Positions 1 through 7,779 of a stretch of DNA of 59,730 bases are shown here, piece after piece. Where the stretch lies: assembly GCA_018699955.1 (NCBI GenBank), contig JABISG010000025.1, positions 1-59,730 of the forward strand. Reading direction: 5' to 3'. The notes beneath the pieces are model-generated. The model saw only the letters and a program-made list of their open reading frames with translations, made no database searches and had not been told where the DNA came from. Each line of letters starts with the position of its first letter. Position 1 is the stretch's first letter. Position numbers and translations under genes: made by a program. Source of the DNA: Planctomycetaceae bacterium (lineage in GTDB: Bacteria > Planctomycetota > Planctomycetia > Planctomycetales > Planctomycetaceae).

Positions 1-204
1 CTGTTTCATCTCAAAGAATCCTTTCCGGGTGTTCAGCCCGGTCAAGATTCTCTCACTCGCTGTGGATCAATTAAAGGGGGGAAGGCCAACAGTGGCAATC
101 TGCACGCACATCTTTCAGCATGAGTGCGAAGCAAAATCAGCGTCAAAGAAATCCTGCTGAGCGGTTTTGACTTTGCCCGCTCGCACCAACAACGGTGGTC
201 GGCT

Positions 205-399
205 ATGTCCAGTGAAGATTCCAACTTGACCCGCCGCGACTTCATAATGCAGTCGGCTGTTCTCTCCGGCGCATCGGCTGCTTGGTGCAGCACGGCCATG
301 AAGACCGACGCGCTGGCACAGGTCGTTGCACTTGTGCCTGCTCTCCTGGGAGCCGAAGGCGATATCATCCCCTACATGTACGGCGAGGCGGGGCCGTAG
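205..399 (+). CDS. Small ORF with a twin-arginine signal-like N-terminus
   Basis: This 64-residue frame opens at an ATG with a GGTGG stretch a few bases upstream. Residues 9-35 read like a Tat signal: TRRDF followed by a hydrophobic, alanine-rich stretch. Only about 35 residues follow before the stop, which is too short for any enzyme I know to carry such a leader. It may be a genuine small exported peptide or the surviving 5' end of a larger gene whose body has been lost; the next gene begins 82 bases downstream in the same direction. I do not recognise the family. The upstream part of the same frame (from a GTG at 124) does not look coding. Confidence 0.35.
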   Translation: MSSEDSNLTRRDFIMQSAVLSGASAAWCSTAMKTDALAQVVALVPALLGAEGDIIPYMYGEAGP

Positions 400-480
400 G
401 CGGCGTGATACAAGCTGGCGAAGTCCTGTGGAATCCCGTCTTCCAAATTGAATTGCTATTCAAGATGTAGGAAGTCGTTT

Positions 481-2280
481 GTGGCTGTTGCAAGAATCCT
501 GCTCGTTTCCGGCTCCGCGAATTTTTCGACGCGTGATGTTTGGGACGGGTATCGAATCGGACTTGAAATGTGTGGGATCGGGGTCGTTCCCTATCCCACA
601 TTTTCGTTCTTGAAGGTGTTAAGCCCTGAGGCCGTCTGTTCGGATATTCTCGGGACCGCCCTCGACGTATCGAACGAAATCGATTGCGTGGTTTTCGTCG
701 ATGGTCTCTACTTTCGCGGAAAGCGCGCCCGGGTTCCTCTCTCGCTCCGTCGCGCCGGCTTGCCGACCGTGCTGATTGCCACCGACGATCCCTACGAATC
801 GATTCCAAATACTGAATCGCTTTACACGTATCGCTTCACCAACGAGATCAACTCCGCGACGGACGACGTTCCGTACCTGCCAACCGCAACGTCGCCGTTG
901 CCGGCGTTGCCGCGCGTGGATGCTCCCACCTACGACGTCTCTTTTCTGGGAACCGTGTTCGAGGATCGCAAGCCGATTCTGCTGGAGATTGCAAACTTCT
1001 GCGAGCAGCAACACCGCCGCTTTTTAATTGCCGGCAAGATTCTGGGCGGAACAGAGGAATTTGACGCACTGACCTACACCGAAGTGCGGCAGCGCACCAT
1101 CGACAATTCGGAGAAGTGGGAAATCTACGCCCAGTCGCGTGTTGCAGTGAATCTGTTTCGCCAATCGGATGAACCTGCCGATTCGCCTGGACCGCGTGTC
1201 TTCGAAGTCACGGCTTTCGGACACGCTGCATTGCTGACCGGTCCAACGCGTTCAGAAGTGACCAGACTCTACGGCGACTCGGTTTATCACTTCCTCGATG
1301 CCGATACGGCGATCACCGCGATTGGCCATGCCGTGGAAGACGATTCGGATCGGCAAACGCGAGTGGCCCGCGCGCAGGAAATCACGCTAGAGGACCACAC
1401 CTACGAACACCGCGCGGCGGCGCTCGTCTCCGAACTGAGAGACGGCGAGCAGCAGCGATCCATCCAGGGTACCTCGGAAGATCGGATCGCCTGGATTATT
1501 GGTTGCGGCCGAACCGGCTCCACCTGGTTGGCGGAGATGCTCGGCGACTTGCCGCGCATCCGCCGTTGGCATGAGCCGTACTTCGGCCGCTTCTTTCGGC
1601 ACGTACACGAGCGACCAAAGGACCTCGAACGGAACTCGTCCTTTTTTTCCAAACGGCATCACCAGGTTTGGCTGGACGGTTTGCGCGACCTTTTCTTCAA
1701 TATGGTCCGCGAGCGCTATCCCAAATTCGGACGACATGGGCTGGTCATCAAAGAAGTCAACACCCCCGAACTTTACCGCTGGCTGCGACCGCTTTTTCCG
1801 GCTGGCCGCATGGTGTTTTTAAAACGCGATCCGTTTGACGTTCTCGACTCATACCTGGACTTACAAAAGCCGGGAAGTTGGAACAAGCAGTTCGGCGAAA
1901 GCAGCGCACCGTTGGCCAATGACAACGTCAGGCGAACCGCGGAACACATTCGCTCGGCAATGCACGTTGCACTTGAGGCCTACGATGCGTTTCCTGCCGC
2001 ACAGCGACTTCAGATCGCCTATGAGGACCTGCTGGAAGACCCGGTCCCCTCTCTCATGGCCTGTGGTGAATTGATTGCATGTCCGGTCGATCGCGCCGCC
2101 GCTGACCAGATTGTCGAGAAACATCAATTTCAGAAATATGAGAAGACAGGAACACTCGAATTCCGACGTCGTGGCAAAGCAGGTGTGTGGAAAGAGTCGC
2201 AGAATTTCACACCCCAAGTGCTACAAATCGCCGACGAGATTCTCGGTCCGATACGCGGACGCCTGAGCTACGGCGATTAG
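481..2280 (+). CDS. CgeB-like glycosyltransferase fused to a sulfotransferase
   Basis: The 599-residue product joins two catalytic domains. Residues 1 to about 325 resemble the CgeB/YkvP glycosyltransferase family: an early RILLVSGS strand, and near residues 225-260 the family's GPRVFEVTAFGHAALL stretch that closes the sugar-nucleotide site. Residues 335-599 are a PAPS-dependent sulfotransferase: the 5'-phosphosulfate loop GCGRTGST lies at 341-348, and the 3'-phosphate segment with LKRDPFDVLDSY has its Arg at 449. The likely job is transfer of a sugar and of sulfate to the same glycan or small acceptor; the acceptor is unknown. I chose the GTG at 481 because GGAAG sits about six bases upstream; the frame is open back to a TTG at 448. 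No transporter or other glycan gene is adjacent, so the pathway is not indicated. Confidence 0.82.
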   Translation: MAVARILLVSGSANFSTRDVWDGYRIGLEMCGIGVVPYPTFSFLKVLSPEAVCSDILGTALDVSNEIDCVVFVDGLYFRGKRARVPLSLRRAGLPTVLIATDDPYESIPNTESLYTYRFTNEINSATDDVPYLPTATSPLPALPRVDAPTYDVSFLGTVFEDRKPILLEIANFCEQQHRRFLIAGKILGGTEEFDALTYTEVRQRTIDNSEKWEIYAQSRVAVNLFRQSDEPADSPGPRVFEVTAFGHAALLTGPTRSEVTRLYGDSVYHFLDADTAITAIGHAVEDDSDRQTRVARAQEITLEDHTYEHRAAALVSELRDGEQQRSIQGTSEDRIAWIIGCGRTGSTWLAEMLGDLPRIRRWHEPYFGRFFRHVHERPKDLERNSSFFSKRHHQVWLDGLRDLFFNMVRERYPKFGRHGLVIKEVNTPELYRWLRPLFPAGRMVFLKRDPFDVLDSYLDLQKPGSWNKQFGESSAPLANDNVRRTAEHIRSAMHVALEAYDAFPAAQRLQIAYEDLLEDPVPSLMACGELIACPVDRAAADQIVEKHQFQKYEKTGTLEFRRRGKAGVWKESQNFTPQVLQIADEILGPIRGRLSYGD

Positions 2281-2505
2281 GAACTCATATTCTACGGTGG
2301 TTGAGATCGAATGGGATGGATTCTTTCTGTGTCGAAAAGTGTTGAACGGGCGAGCCGACAGAATCGTCATCAGCCTCGTTACCGTCTAGACTGTTAGTGT
2401 GAGTGAAGTCAGGGGGCTGCCTTTCGTCTGCGTCGCTCTCTCGGATTGCCTGATCGCTTCAGAAGCAGGTTTCGCCGCAATAAAACTTCACTGCAACATC
2501 GTGCC

Positions 2506-3375
2506 ATGCCCACATCTCACACTGTTGAACATCCTACGGAACTCGTCGCCTTTCTCTTTGCCTGTCACCCAGATATGAAGAGGACAACGGTGAGGCAGTG
2601 GCTCAAGTTTGGGGCGGTTCAAGTCAACGGACGGTCCGCCACACGCTCTAACCATCCGCTGCAGACCGGGGATCTGGTTTCGATTCGTGCCAAGGGCGAG
2701 ATGTGCATCGAACGCCTGTTGCCGTCGGAGATGAAGGTCTGGTTTGAGGATACCTCGCTGATTGTCATCGAGAAGCCCAAGAATCTGCTGAGCATTGCCA
2801 GTGCGAAAGAACGGGACAAGACAGCCTACACCTTTCTGACGGACTACGTTCGCCGCGGCAATCCCCATCGCTCAGAGCGGGTGTGGATTGTTCACCGGTT
2901 GGACCGCGAGACGTCTGGACTCATGGTGTTTGCGAAGACAGAGGCGGCAAAGCACAGTCTGCAAGCACATTGGTCCAAGGTCAAAAAACACTACCTGGCA
3001 GTTGTTGAAGGGAGTCCGCCGGCCGACCACGGCGTGCTGAGTTCACACCTGGATGAAAGCGGCCCCTTCATGGTCTACAGTGCCCCTCCCAGCAAGCGGA
3101 CACGCCACGCTGTGACCCATTACCGGGTGATCAAGCGAAGCACGACGCGCACATTGATCGAAGTCACACCAGTGACGGGTCGGCGTAATCAGATCCGCGT
3201 GCATCTGGCCGATGCGAAGTGTCCGATCGTCGGCGATCACAAATATGAGGCCCAAACGAATCCCGCCCGGCGACTGGGATTGCATGCAAGTTTCCTGCAG
3301 TTCATTCATCCATTGACTGGAGAAAGTCTAAGGTTTGACTCACCTCTCCCGCAGGTTCTGGCACGGCTGCAGTGA
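2506..3375 (+). CDS. RluA-family pseudouridine synthase
   Basis: This 289-residue protein has an N-terminal S4 RNA-binding domain (about residues 15-65, with the typical TTVRQWLKFGAVQVNG pattern) and a C-terminal RluA/RluD catalytic domain. The signature HRLDRETSGLMVFAKT is present, with the catalytic aspartate at 133. Enzymes of this family isomerise specific uridines in 23S rRNA or tRNA to pseudouridine in the cytoplasm. The sequence does not say which site is modified, so no rlu symbol is given. The ATG at 2506 gives the usual start just before the S4 domain; the frame is open upstream to 2446, but that stretch is arginine-rich and unlike the family. It stands alone between two unrelated genes on the same strand. 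Confidence 0.9.
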   Translation: MPTSHTVEHPTELVAFLFACHPDMKRTTVRQWLKFGAVQVNGRSATRSNHPLQTGDLVSIRAKGEMCIERLLPSEMKVWFEDTSLIVIEKPKNLLSIASAKERDKTAYTFLTDYVRRGNPHRSERVWIVHRLDRETSGLMVFAKTEAAKHSLQAHWSKVKKHYLAVVEGSPPADHGVLSSHLDESGPFMVYSAPPSKRTRHAVTHYRVIKRSTTRTLIEVTPVTGRRNQIRVHLADAKCPIVGDHKYEAQTNPARRLGLHASFLQFIHPLTGESLRFDSPLPQVLARLQ

Positions 3376-3587
3376 CCTGGTTGCCGTGTGGAATTGATCT
3401 GCTTCGGACCGCGCTGAACAACTTCTGATGGGTTGTCGGAATCGGCGAAAAGGGTCGTTTTTGGCTTGTGCGAGAAACTTCGATGGCCTGACGAGTTGAT
3501 GACACATATGCTTTGCTGAGTTTTTTGACCACACGCCGTCGGTCGAGTATTTTGACATTTCACCCGGTTCAGTCGAGGCGACGAAAT

Positions 3588-4790
3588 TTGAAAGTTATCG
3601 TGATCGGCGGCGGCGCAGCGGGATTCTTCGGGGCGATTGCGGCTGCCGAAAACGGTCACGATGTGACGATCCTCGAAGCGGCCTCGTCCGTATTGGCGAA
3701 GGTACGAGTCTCCGGAGGTGGTCGCTGCAATCTGACTCACAGTTGCTTTGAACCCCGCGAGTTGGTCAATAGCTACCCACGGGGCGGGAAGGCTCTGCGT
3801 GGTGCCTTCACCAGGTTTCAGCCGTCCGACACCGTGAGCTGGTTTGAGTCGCGAGGAATTCAGACCAAAACAGAGTCGGATGGCCGAATGTTTCCCACGA
3901 CCGATGATTCAGCGACCATTGTCGATTGTTTGCGAAGCTCGGCGGAGGACGCTGGAGTGGTGGTTCGAATTCGAGCCAACGTGTCGGCGATTCGTAAAAG
4001 CGGCTCGGGATTCTTCGTCACTCTGCAATCTGGCGAATCAATTCAAGCGGACCGAATTCTCCTGGCGACCGGTGGTAGCCGAGCCGGTTTCGAATTGACG
4101 AGTAGCCTCGGGCATCAAATCGTTCCGCCGGTGCCATCGTTGTTCACGTTCAAAGTTCACGATCCACGGATCGAAGACTTGCCAGGGGTTGCGGTTGAAC
4201 ACGTCGATTGTCAGTTAGTCACCGACTCGAAGACGTTCAGCCAATCTGGACCGATACTTGTGACGCATTGGGGACTGAGTGGTCCTGCGGTTTTGAAACT
4301 GTCCGCGTGGGCTGCACGGGAACTGCACGATTCGAATTACAACGCCAAACTGCGAATCAACTGGCTGTCGGAATCCAGTGCCGATCAAATTCGCGAGCAA
4401 CTCAATTCATTCAAAGCATGTCATTCCGGGAAGACCGTCGATGCTTCGTGCCCCTGGCAGTTCCCAAAACGGTTATGGAAATCGCTTGTCGATCACGCCG
4501 TCGGCCAGCAACCGATTCGATGGGCTGAACTTTCAAAGAAGGCAACGCAGGCGCTCGTGGCAGAATTATCTGCCGGCGAATTCCAAGTGGCAGGGAAGGG
4601 CGTCTTCAAAGAAGAGTTCGTGACTTGTGGTGGCGTGGTCCTGAAAGAAGTCGATTTCCGAACGATGGAAAGTCGAGTTTGCTCGGGCCTCTATTTTGCG
4701 GGCGAAGTGCTGGACGTCGATGGGATTACGGGCGGCTTTAATTTTCAGAACGCGTGGACAACAGCGTGGATTGCCGGCAACTCGATGTAG
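3588..4790 (+). CDS. HI0933/YhiN-family FAD-dependent flavoprotein
   Basis: About 400 residues. The N-terminus is a Rossmann FAD-binding fold with GGGAAG directly after the first strand, then the HI0933 family signature VSGGGRCNLTH near residues 43-53. The C-terminus carries a second FAD contact, GEVLDVDGITGGFNFQNAWTT, ending in the family's usual tail. The family consists of predicted NAD(P)/FAD-dependent oxidoreductases, also annotated as aminoacetone oxidase; the physiological substrate is not established. The start is a TTG at 3588 with GAGG about ten bases upstream, placing the first strand LKVIVIGGG at the very N-terminus as usual. It is the last apparently intact core gene before the decayed block that begins at 4840. 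Confidence 0.88.
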   Translation: MKVIVIGGGAAGFFGAIAAAENGHDVTILEAASSVLAKVRVSGGGRCNLTHSCFEPRELVNSYPRGGKALRGAFTRFQPSDTVSWFESRGIQTKTESDGRMFPTTDDSATIVDCLRSSAEDAGVVVRIRANVSAIRKSGSGFFVTLQSGESIQADRILLATGGSRAGFELTSSLGHQIVPPVPSLFTFKVHDPRIEDLPGVAVEHVDCQLVTDSKTFSQSGPILVTHWGLSGPAVLKLSAWAARELHDSNYNAKLRINWLSESSADQIREQLNSFKACHSGKTVDASCPWQFPKRLWKSLVDHAVGQQPIRWAELSKKATQALVAELSAGEFQVAGKGVFKEEFVTCGGVVLKEVDFRTMESRVCSGLYFAGEVLDVDGITGGFNFQNAWTTAWIAGNSM

Positions 4791-4839
4791 CGAGCTGTTC
4801 TGATTTCACGTCGGGGCGACGGGAAAGGGAAGTAACCCG

Positions 4840-5225
4840 ATGGCAAGCATCTGGAAACAACCGAGCGGGCGCAAGACAATCCAGTTCGTCGGAGCCGATG
4901 GCAAGCGGCGGAACCCGAGTGTACTGAGGTGAACGACTCCGACGACGCGCATGGAACCCCCCCCGTTTTGCAGGGGGCTGCGTCGTCATGCCGTTCAGTG
5001 CAACTGTCAAAAGTGGGCGATGAGGGACTCGAACAACCTGCGACTTCTCCGCAGAAAACGGCCATTTCGGACACAGGCGGTGCGGAATCCGGTGCAGTCG
5101 ATGCACGAAACGGGCTGAATGACCCCGCGTTGGTGTCGCTCATTGAAGCTTGGCCGACTCTCCCTCAAGCGGTACGCGACGAGATTGCTGCCCTCGTTGA
5201 CAACCACGTCAGCCAGGGCAAGTGA
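4840..5225 (+). pseudogene. Internally deleted tyrosine recombinase (integrase) remnant
   Basis: Two pieces of one gene lie side by side. From the ATG at 4840 the first 24 or so codons read like the N-terminus of planctomycete phage-type integrases (MASIWKQPSGRK, then IQFVGADGKRR) but stop at 4932. A second frame, open across 4929-5225, reads like their C-terminal tail: KVGDEGLEQPAT, then LNDPALVSLIEAWPTLPQ and a closing EIAALV. The core-binding and catalytic domains, with the R-H-R-Y residues, are absent. Family members are usually around 400 residues, so some 270 codons appear to have been lost, with a frame change at the join near 4912-4929. The family assignment rests on remembered similarity of the two ends. 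The product cannot be an active recombinase. Confidence 0.6.
5012..5034 (+). repeat. 23-base copy of the tRNA-Val 3' end (possible attachment-site core)
   Basis: These bases are identical, in the same orientation, to 12800-12822, which covers the acceptor and T-arm side of tRNA-Val(UAC) plus two bases beyond its 3' end. The copy lies within the C-terminal reading frame of the integrase remnant, where it encodes the VGDEGLE stretch. Tyrosine integrases commonly use the 3' half of a tRNA gene as attachment site, so this is consistent with an att core. Identity ends abruptly at 5034. Confidence 0.6.
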
Positions 5226-5618
5226 AGCGACCTGCGAGGGCATCGGCGTGAGTGTTCGGTCGTCTGAACTGGCTGGCGTGCCGCGGCGCCTCCTGCGAAT
5301 TGACGCAGTGCCGGAAATGGGACCAAATGCCAGAATCGCAGCGCCGAACCACCCCCTACCCAGTTGCGCGGCGGGTCCCCCTGGCTACCTTGTGATCGTG
5401 CTGACGGTGATTCTGGGACTGACTGGTCAGAAGCTTCTTCAAATCGCGGCCTTCTTTAATCGGCCGGATCATGGGCGCGCTTCCTTGAATTCGGATCACT
5501 CTTCAATCAATTGCTGGAGCTCGTCAACAGATCGGCAACTTCGCAATCGTCCGTCAGGTTGGGCGTAAATTGCACACGAGTTGTCATTGACGTCACTGGG
5601 TTCAAACTGTGCGGAGAG
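5226..5618. other. Gene-free stretch after the integrase remnant
   Basis: I see no convincing gene here. A frame open from 5119 to 5568 on the plus strand overlaps the integrase tail out of phase and has no recognisable composition or motif. No clear hairpin terminator was found for the minus-strand response regulator that ends at 5619. The stretch may be further decayed mobile-element sequence. Confidence 0.4.
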
Positions 5619-6332
5619 TCAATCGGATGAAACCTGCGCCTCAAGATACAGGCGGGTGAGGAGCGCGACGTTGCTGACCTGCATCTTCTTCATCATGTTG
5701 GTGCGATGGGTCTCTACCGTTTTCTGGCTGATATTCAGATTCTCGCCGATCTCTCGGCTGGCCAGGCCGTCGGAGACAAATACCAATATCTCGCACTCGC
5801 GAGGAGTTAACGATTTGAGGCGCTGCCGCAACTCTTCCAGACGAGCGTTTTTCTTGCGGTATTTCGCATCGTCGTCGATCGCCCTCTGAACGATGTCAAG
5901 CATCTGCTGGTCACTGAATGGTTTTCGCAGAAACTCAGTCGCCCCGCTCTTCATCGCCCGAACTGCCATCGGCACGTCGGCATAGCCAGTTATCAGAATG
6001 ATCGGAATCGTGGCACCACGTTCGCGCAGAGTCTCTTGCAAGTCCAAACCGCTGATGCCCGGCATCCGCACATCGAGAATAGCGCATCCCGCCATCCTCG
6101 GGCTGTACGCATCCAGAAACTCGCTGCCAGAGGAAAACGTTCGAACGGGTAACCCCACGGATTCAATCAGCCATCGCAAGGAGTCGCGAACGACAATTTC
6201 GTCATCAACGACGAACACGGTCGCCTGCGGTTCTGGCTGTGCGGGGTCGGCATCTGATTCCACTGGAGAATCTGACGAGTCCGATTCAGCTGGATTGGAC
6301 GAGCGGCCATCGGTCATTGGATTCACGTGCAT
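5619..6332 (-). CDS. FixJ/TodT-type two-component response regulator
   Basis: The 237-residue protein starts with about 35 acidic, probably disordered residues, followed by a receiver domain (about 37-155) and a LuxR-type helix-turn-helix (about 172-232). The receiver has the acidic pair in VVDDE, the phospho-acceptor D87 in AILDVRMPG, and the conserved KPF lysine. The DNA-binding domain has LTPRECEIL and the recognition-helix region ISQKTVETHRTNMMKKM. It should act as a phosphorylation-dependent transcription factor. Two starts are possible: the ATG at 6332, or an internal one at 6317. The partner kinase immediately upstream is only a broken fragment, so this regulator is probably an orphan or is served by a kinase elsewhere. 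Confidence 0.9.
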   Translation of the reverse strand: MHVNPMTDGRSSNPAESDSSDSPVESDADPAQPEPQATVFVVDDEIVVRDSLRWLIESVGLPVRTFSSGSEFLDAYSPRMAGCAILDVRMPGISGLDLQETLRERGATIPIILITGYADVPMAVRAMKSGATEFLRKPFSDQQMLDIVQRAIDDDAKYRKKNARLEELRQRLKSLTPRECEILVFVSDGLASREIGENLNISQKTVETHRTNMMKKMQVSNVALLTRLYLEAQVSSD

Positions 6333-6566
6333 TTTTTAACCGGCGAGATGGCAGACTTACGTGAAACGTGGCTCCGACATCGTTGTTGTGCGTGGCCCAA
6401 AAACTGCCGCTTTCGAAGTTCGAACGACTGCTCGACAGCCCCGTGCCAGTCCCCTGTGTCTTACCTGATTAAAACGGTTCAGAGATCGATTGCCGGGCAG
6501 ACCTCGACCATTGTCGCTGGCGTCAATCTTCACCCGGTGATGCGAGATTGTCGGCGTCGTCACCAC
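6286..6566 (-). pseudogene. Decayed histidine kinase, C-terminal ATPase fragment
   Basis: Directly upstream of the response regulator, and overlapping its start, the minus strand encodes pieces of a HATPase_c domain in two frames. The first frame gives VKIDASDNGRGLPG, a good match to the G1 box of sensor kinases. After a frame change near 6460 the second frame gives TGTGLSSSRSNFES and then FWATHNNDVGATFHVSLP, the G2 region and closing strand of the same domain; it ends at the TGA at 6286-6288 inside the regulator's first codons. The dimerisation domain, phospho-accepting His and sensory part are missing upstream. The 3' overlap with the regulator is what a translationally coupled kinase-regulator pair would leave behind. 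This is a dead gene. Confidence 0.65.
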
Positions 6567-7078
6567 GACGCAGCGGTGACTGGGTGCATCTGACTACTCG
6601 TTAGCGGTCGTCTAATTCGCTCGCTGCTCACAAGTCGCACCAATTTCAAACCAGCTGCCGGTCGCCGGACGCTGTGAGATTCGCATGGAGTTGCTGCACA
6701 CAATAAACGAGGCGACCACCGCCCTCCCCTCATGCAGGAGAAACCGCAAAAGAGCGGTGAGATGTGGTCATTCTTCTTTTTTGCGGGAGAAATCAGAGGG
6801 GCGGAAGGAATGGTCGTTCGGCGTAAGTTACGTCTGCGACTCAGGCCCCAAGGTGCGGCCAACAGACGAGCAGATTGCTTGGACTCAGAGAATATCCAAG
6901 AACGAGTTGAACCATTTCGAATAGAAATTGCGGTTCCCTTTGCGGATGGGAACGTCAACGAACAAAGAATGTTGCAACCCTTCCTGCTCTCCACTTCGCT
7001 TCTGCAGGTTGTCTTGTTCTGAGCCGACGCCGCGACGGTGTCTGGCTTCCCTGAGTTTCTTTACAAGGGTTTTGATCT
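6567..7078. other. Gene-free stretch upstream of a secreted-protein gene
   Basis: No convincing gene. I looked on the minus strand for the N-terminal half of the broken histidine kinase and did not find it. Short plus-strand frames at 6685-6924 and 6732-7022 overlap each other and show no motif. The last bases carry an AAGGG at about 7065, a plausible ribosome-binding site for the gene at 7079. Confidence 0.4.
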
Positions 7079-7771
7079 ATGAAAGTGCGCACAGCATGTC
7101 TGCTTACTAGCTTGATTTTTTGCATCACGGCCGCTGTTTCCGCGCTGGACAAACGCGGCGAGAGTCCGAACCTCGAGTCCAAGGGGGCTAACTTGGGGGT
7201 CAATTTCCCCTGCTTCTGCCCGCAAATGAACTACATGGGTGGCTGTTATGGGAAGGTGCATGACACCAACTGTTCAGAGAGTACGTTTGAATTGAGGCCG
7301 AACCCCTGCCCACCAGGCACGCCACAGAGTTGTGACTCAGGAGGTCCCAGCCCGTGTGACTGCACCATTTCGGGCTTAACGAAGAGGGCCAACAAGCCAC
7401 CAATGGCCAAGCCGCTCAGTATGGAACAGGCAGAGTTGAAGAATCTGGTTGGCGGCGAGCAAGCGTACACGGAACTATATGTGGTCTACCTGAACCTGAT
7501 CGACGACGGTATCAAGGTCAAAGCACATCAGATACTCGCTCAACCTCCGAACGGTCCGTCGGCTGTGCACTGGGTTGGAGTCGAAATCTCGACATTTCCG
7601 GCCGGCACTCAGGCAGTCAACATCCACAGAGTCCACGGCGCAAAGGCGCTCGGCAAGAATGAATACAAGGCGACGCCACGGCTTGGGCAGATTCGCGCAC
7701 GGCTGAAGATGGCACCGCAGCCGAAGATTCTCGTCCTCTGTAGCAAGGGCGTCTCCAGCGACGCACCGTAA
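7079..7771 (+). CDS. Secreted cysteine-rich hypothetical protein
   Basis: The 230-residue product has a clear Sec signal peptide (KVRTACLLTSLIFCITAAVSA, cleavage near residue 22). Residues 40-100 are cysteine-rich and include an FPCFCP pair, a GGCYG, an NPCPPGTP, a QSCDSGG and a CDC; eight or so cysteines in this span suggest a small disulfide-bonded domain. The C-terminal half (about 115-230) has no cysteines until one near the end and looks like a separate alpha/beta domain. I do not recognise the family. The gene converges on the minus-strand kinase at 7780, leaving only eight bases between the two stops. It sits in the decayed block but is itself intact. Confidence 0.65.
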   Translation: MKVRTACLLTSLIFCITAAVSALDKRGESPNLESKGANLGVNFPCFCPQMNYMGGCYGKVHDTNCSESTFELRPNPCPPGTPQSCDSGGPSPCDCTISGLTKRANKPPMAKPLSMEQAELKNLVGGEQAYTELYVVYLNLIDDGIKVKAHQILAQPPNGPSAVHWVGVEISTFPAGTQAVNIHRVHGAKALGKNEYKATPRLGQIRARLKMAPQPKILVLCSKGVSSDAP

Positions 7772-7779
7772 TTGTGAGA

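Noticed and set aside
124..204. GTG start extending the small Tat ORF upstream
   Set aside because: It would place 27 polar residues before the Tat motif; the ATG at 205 fits better.
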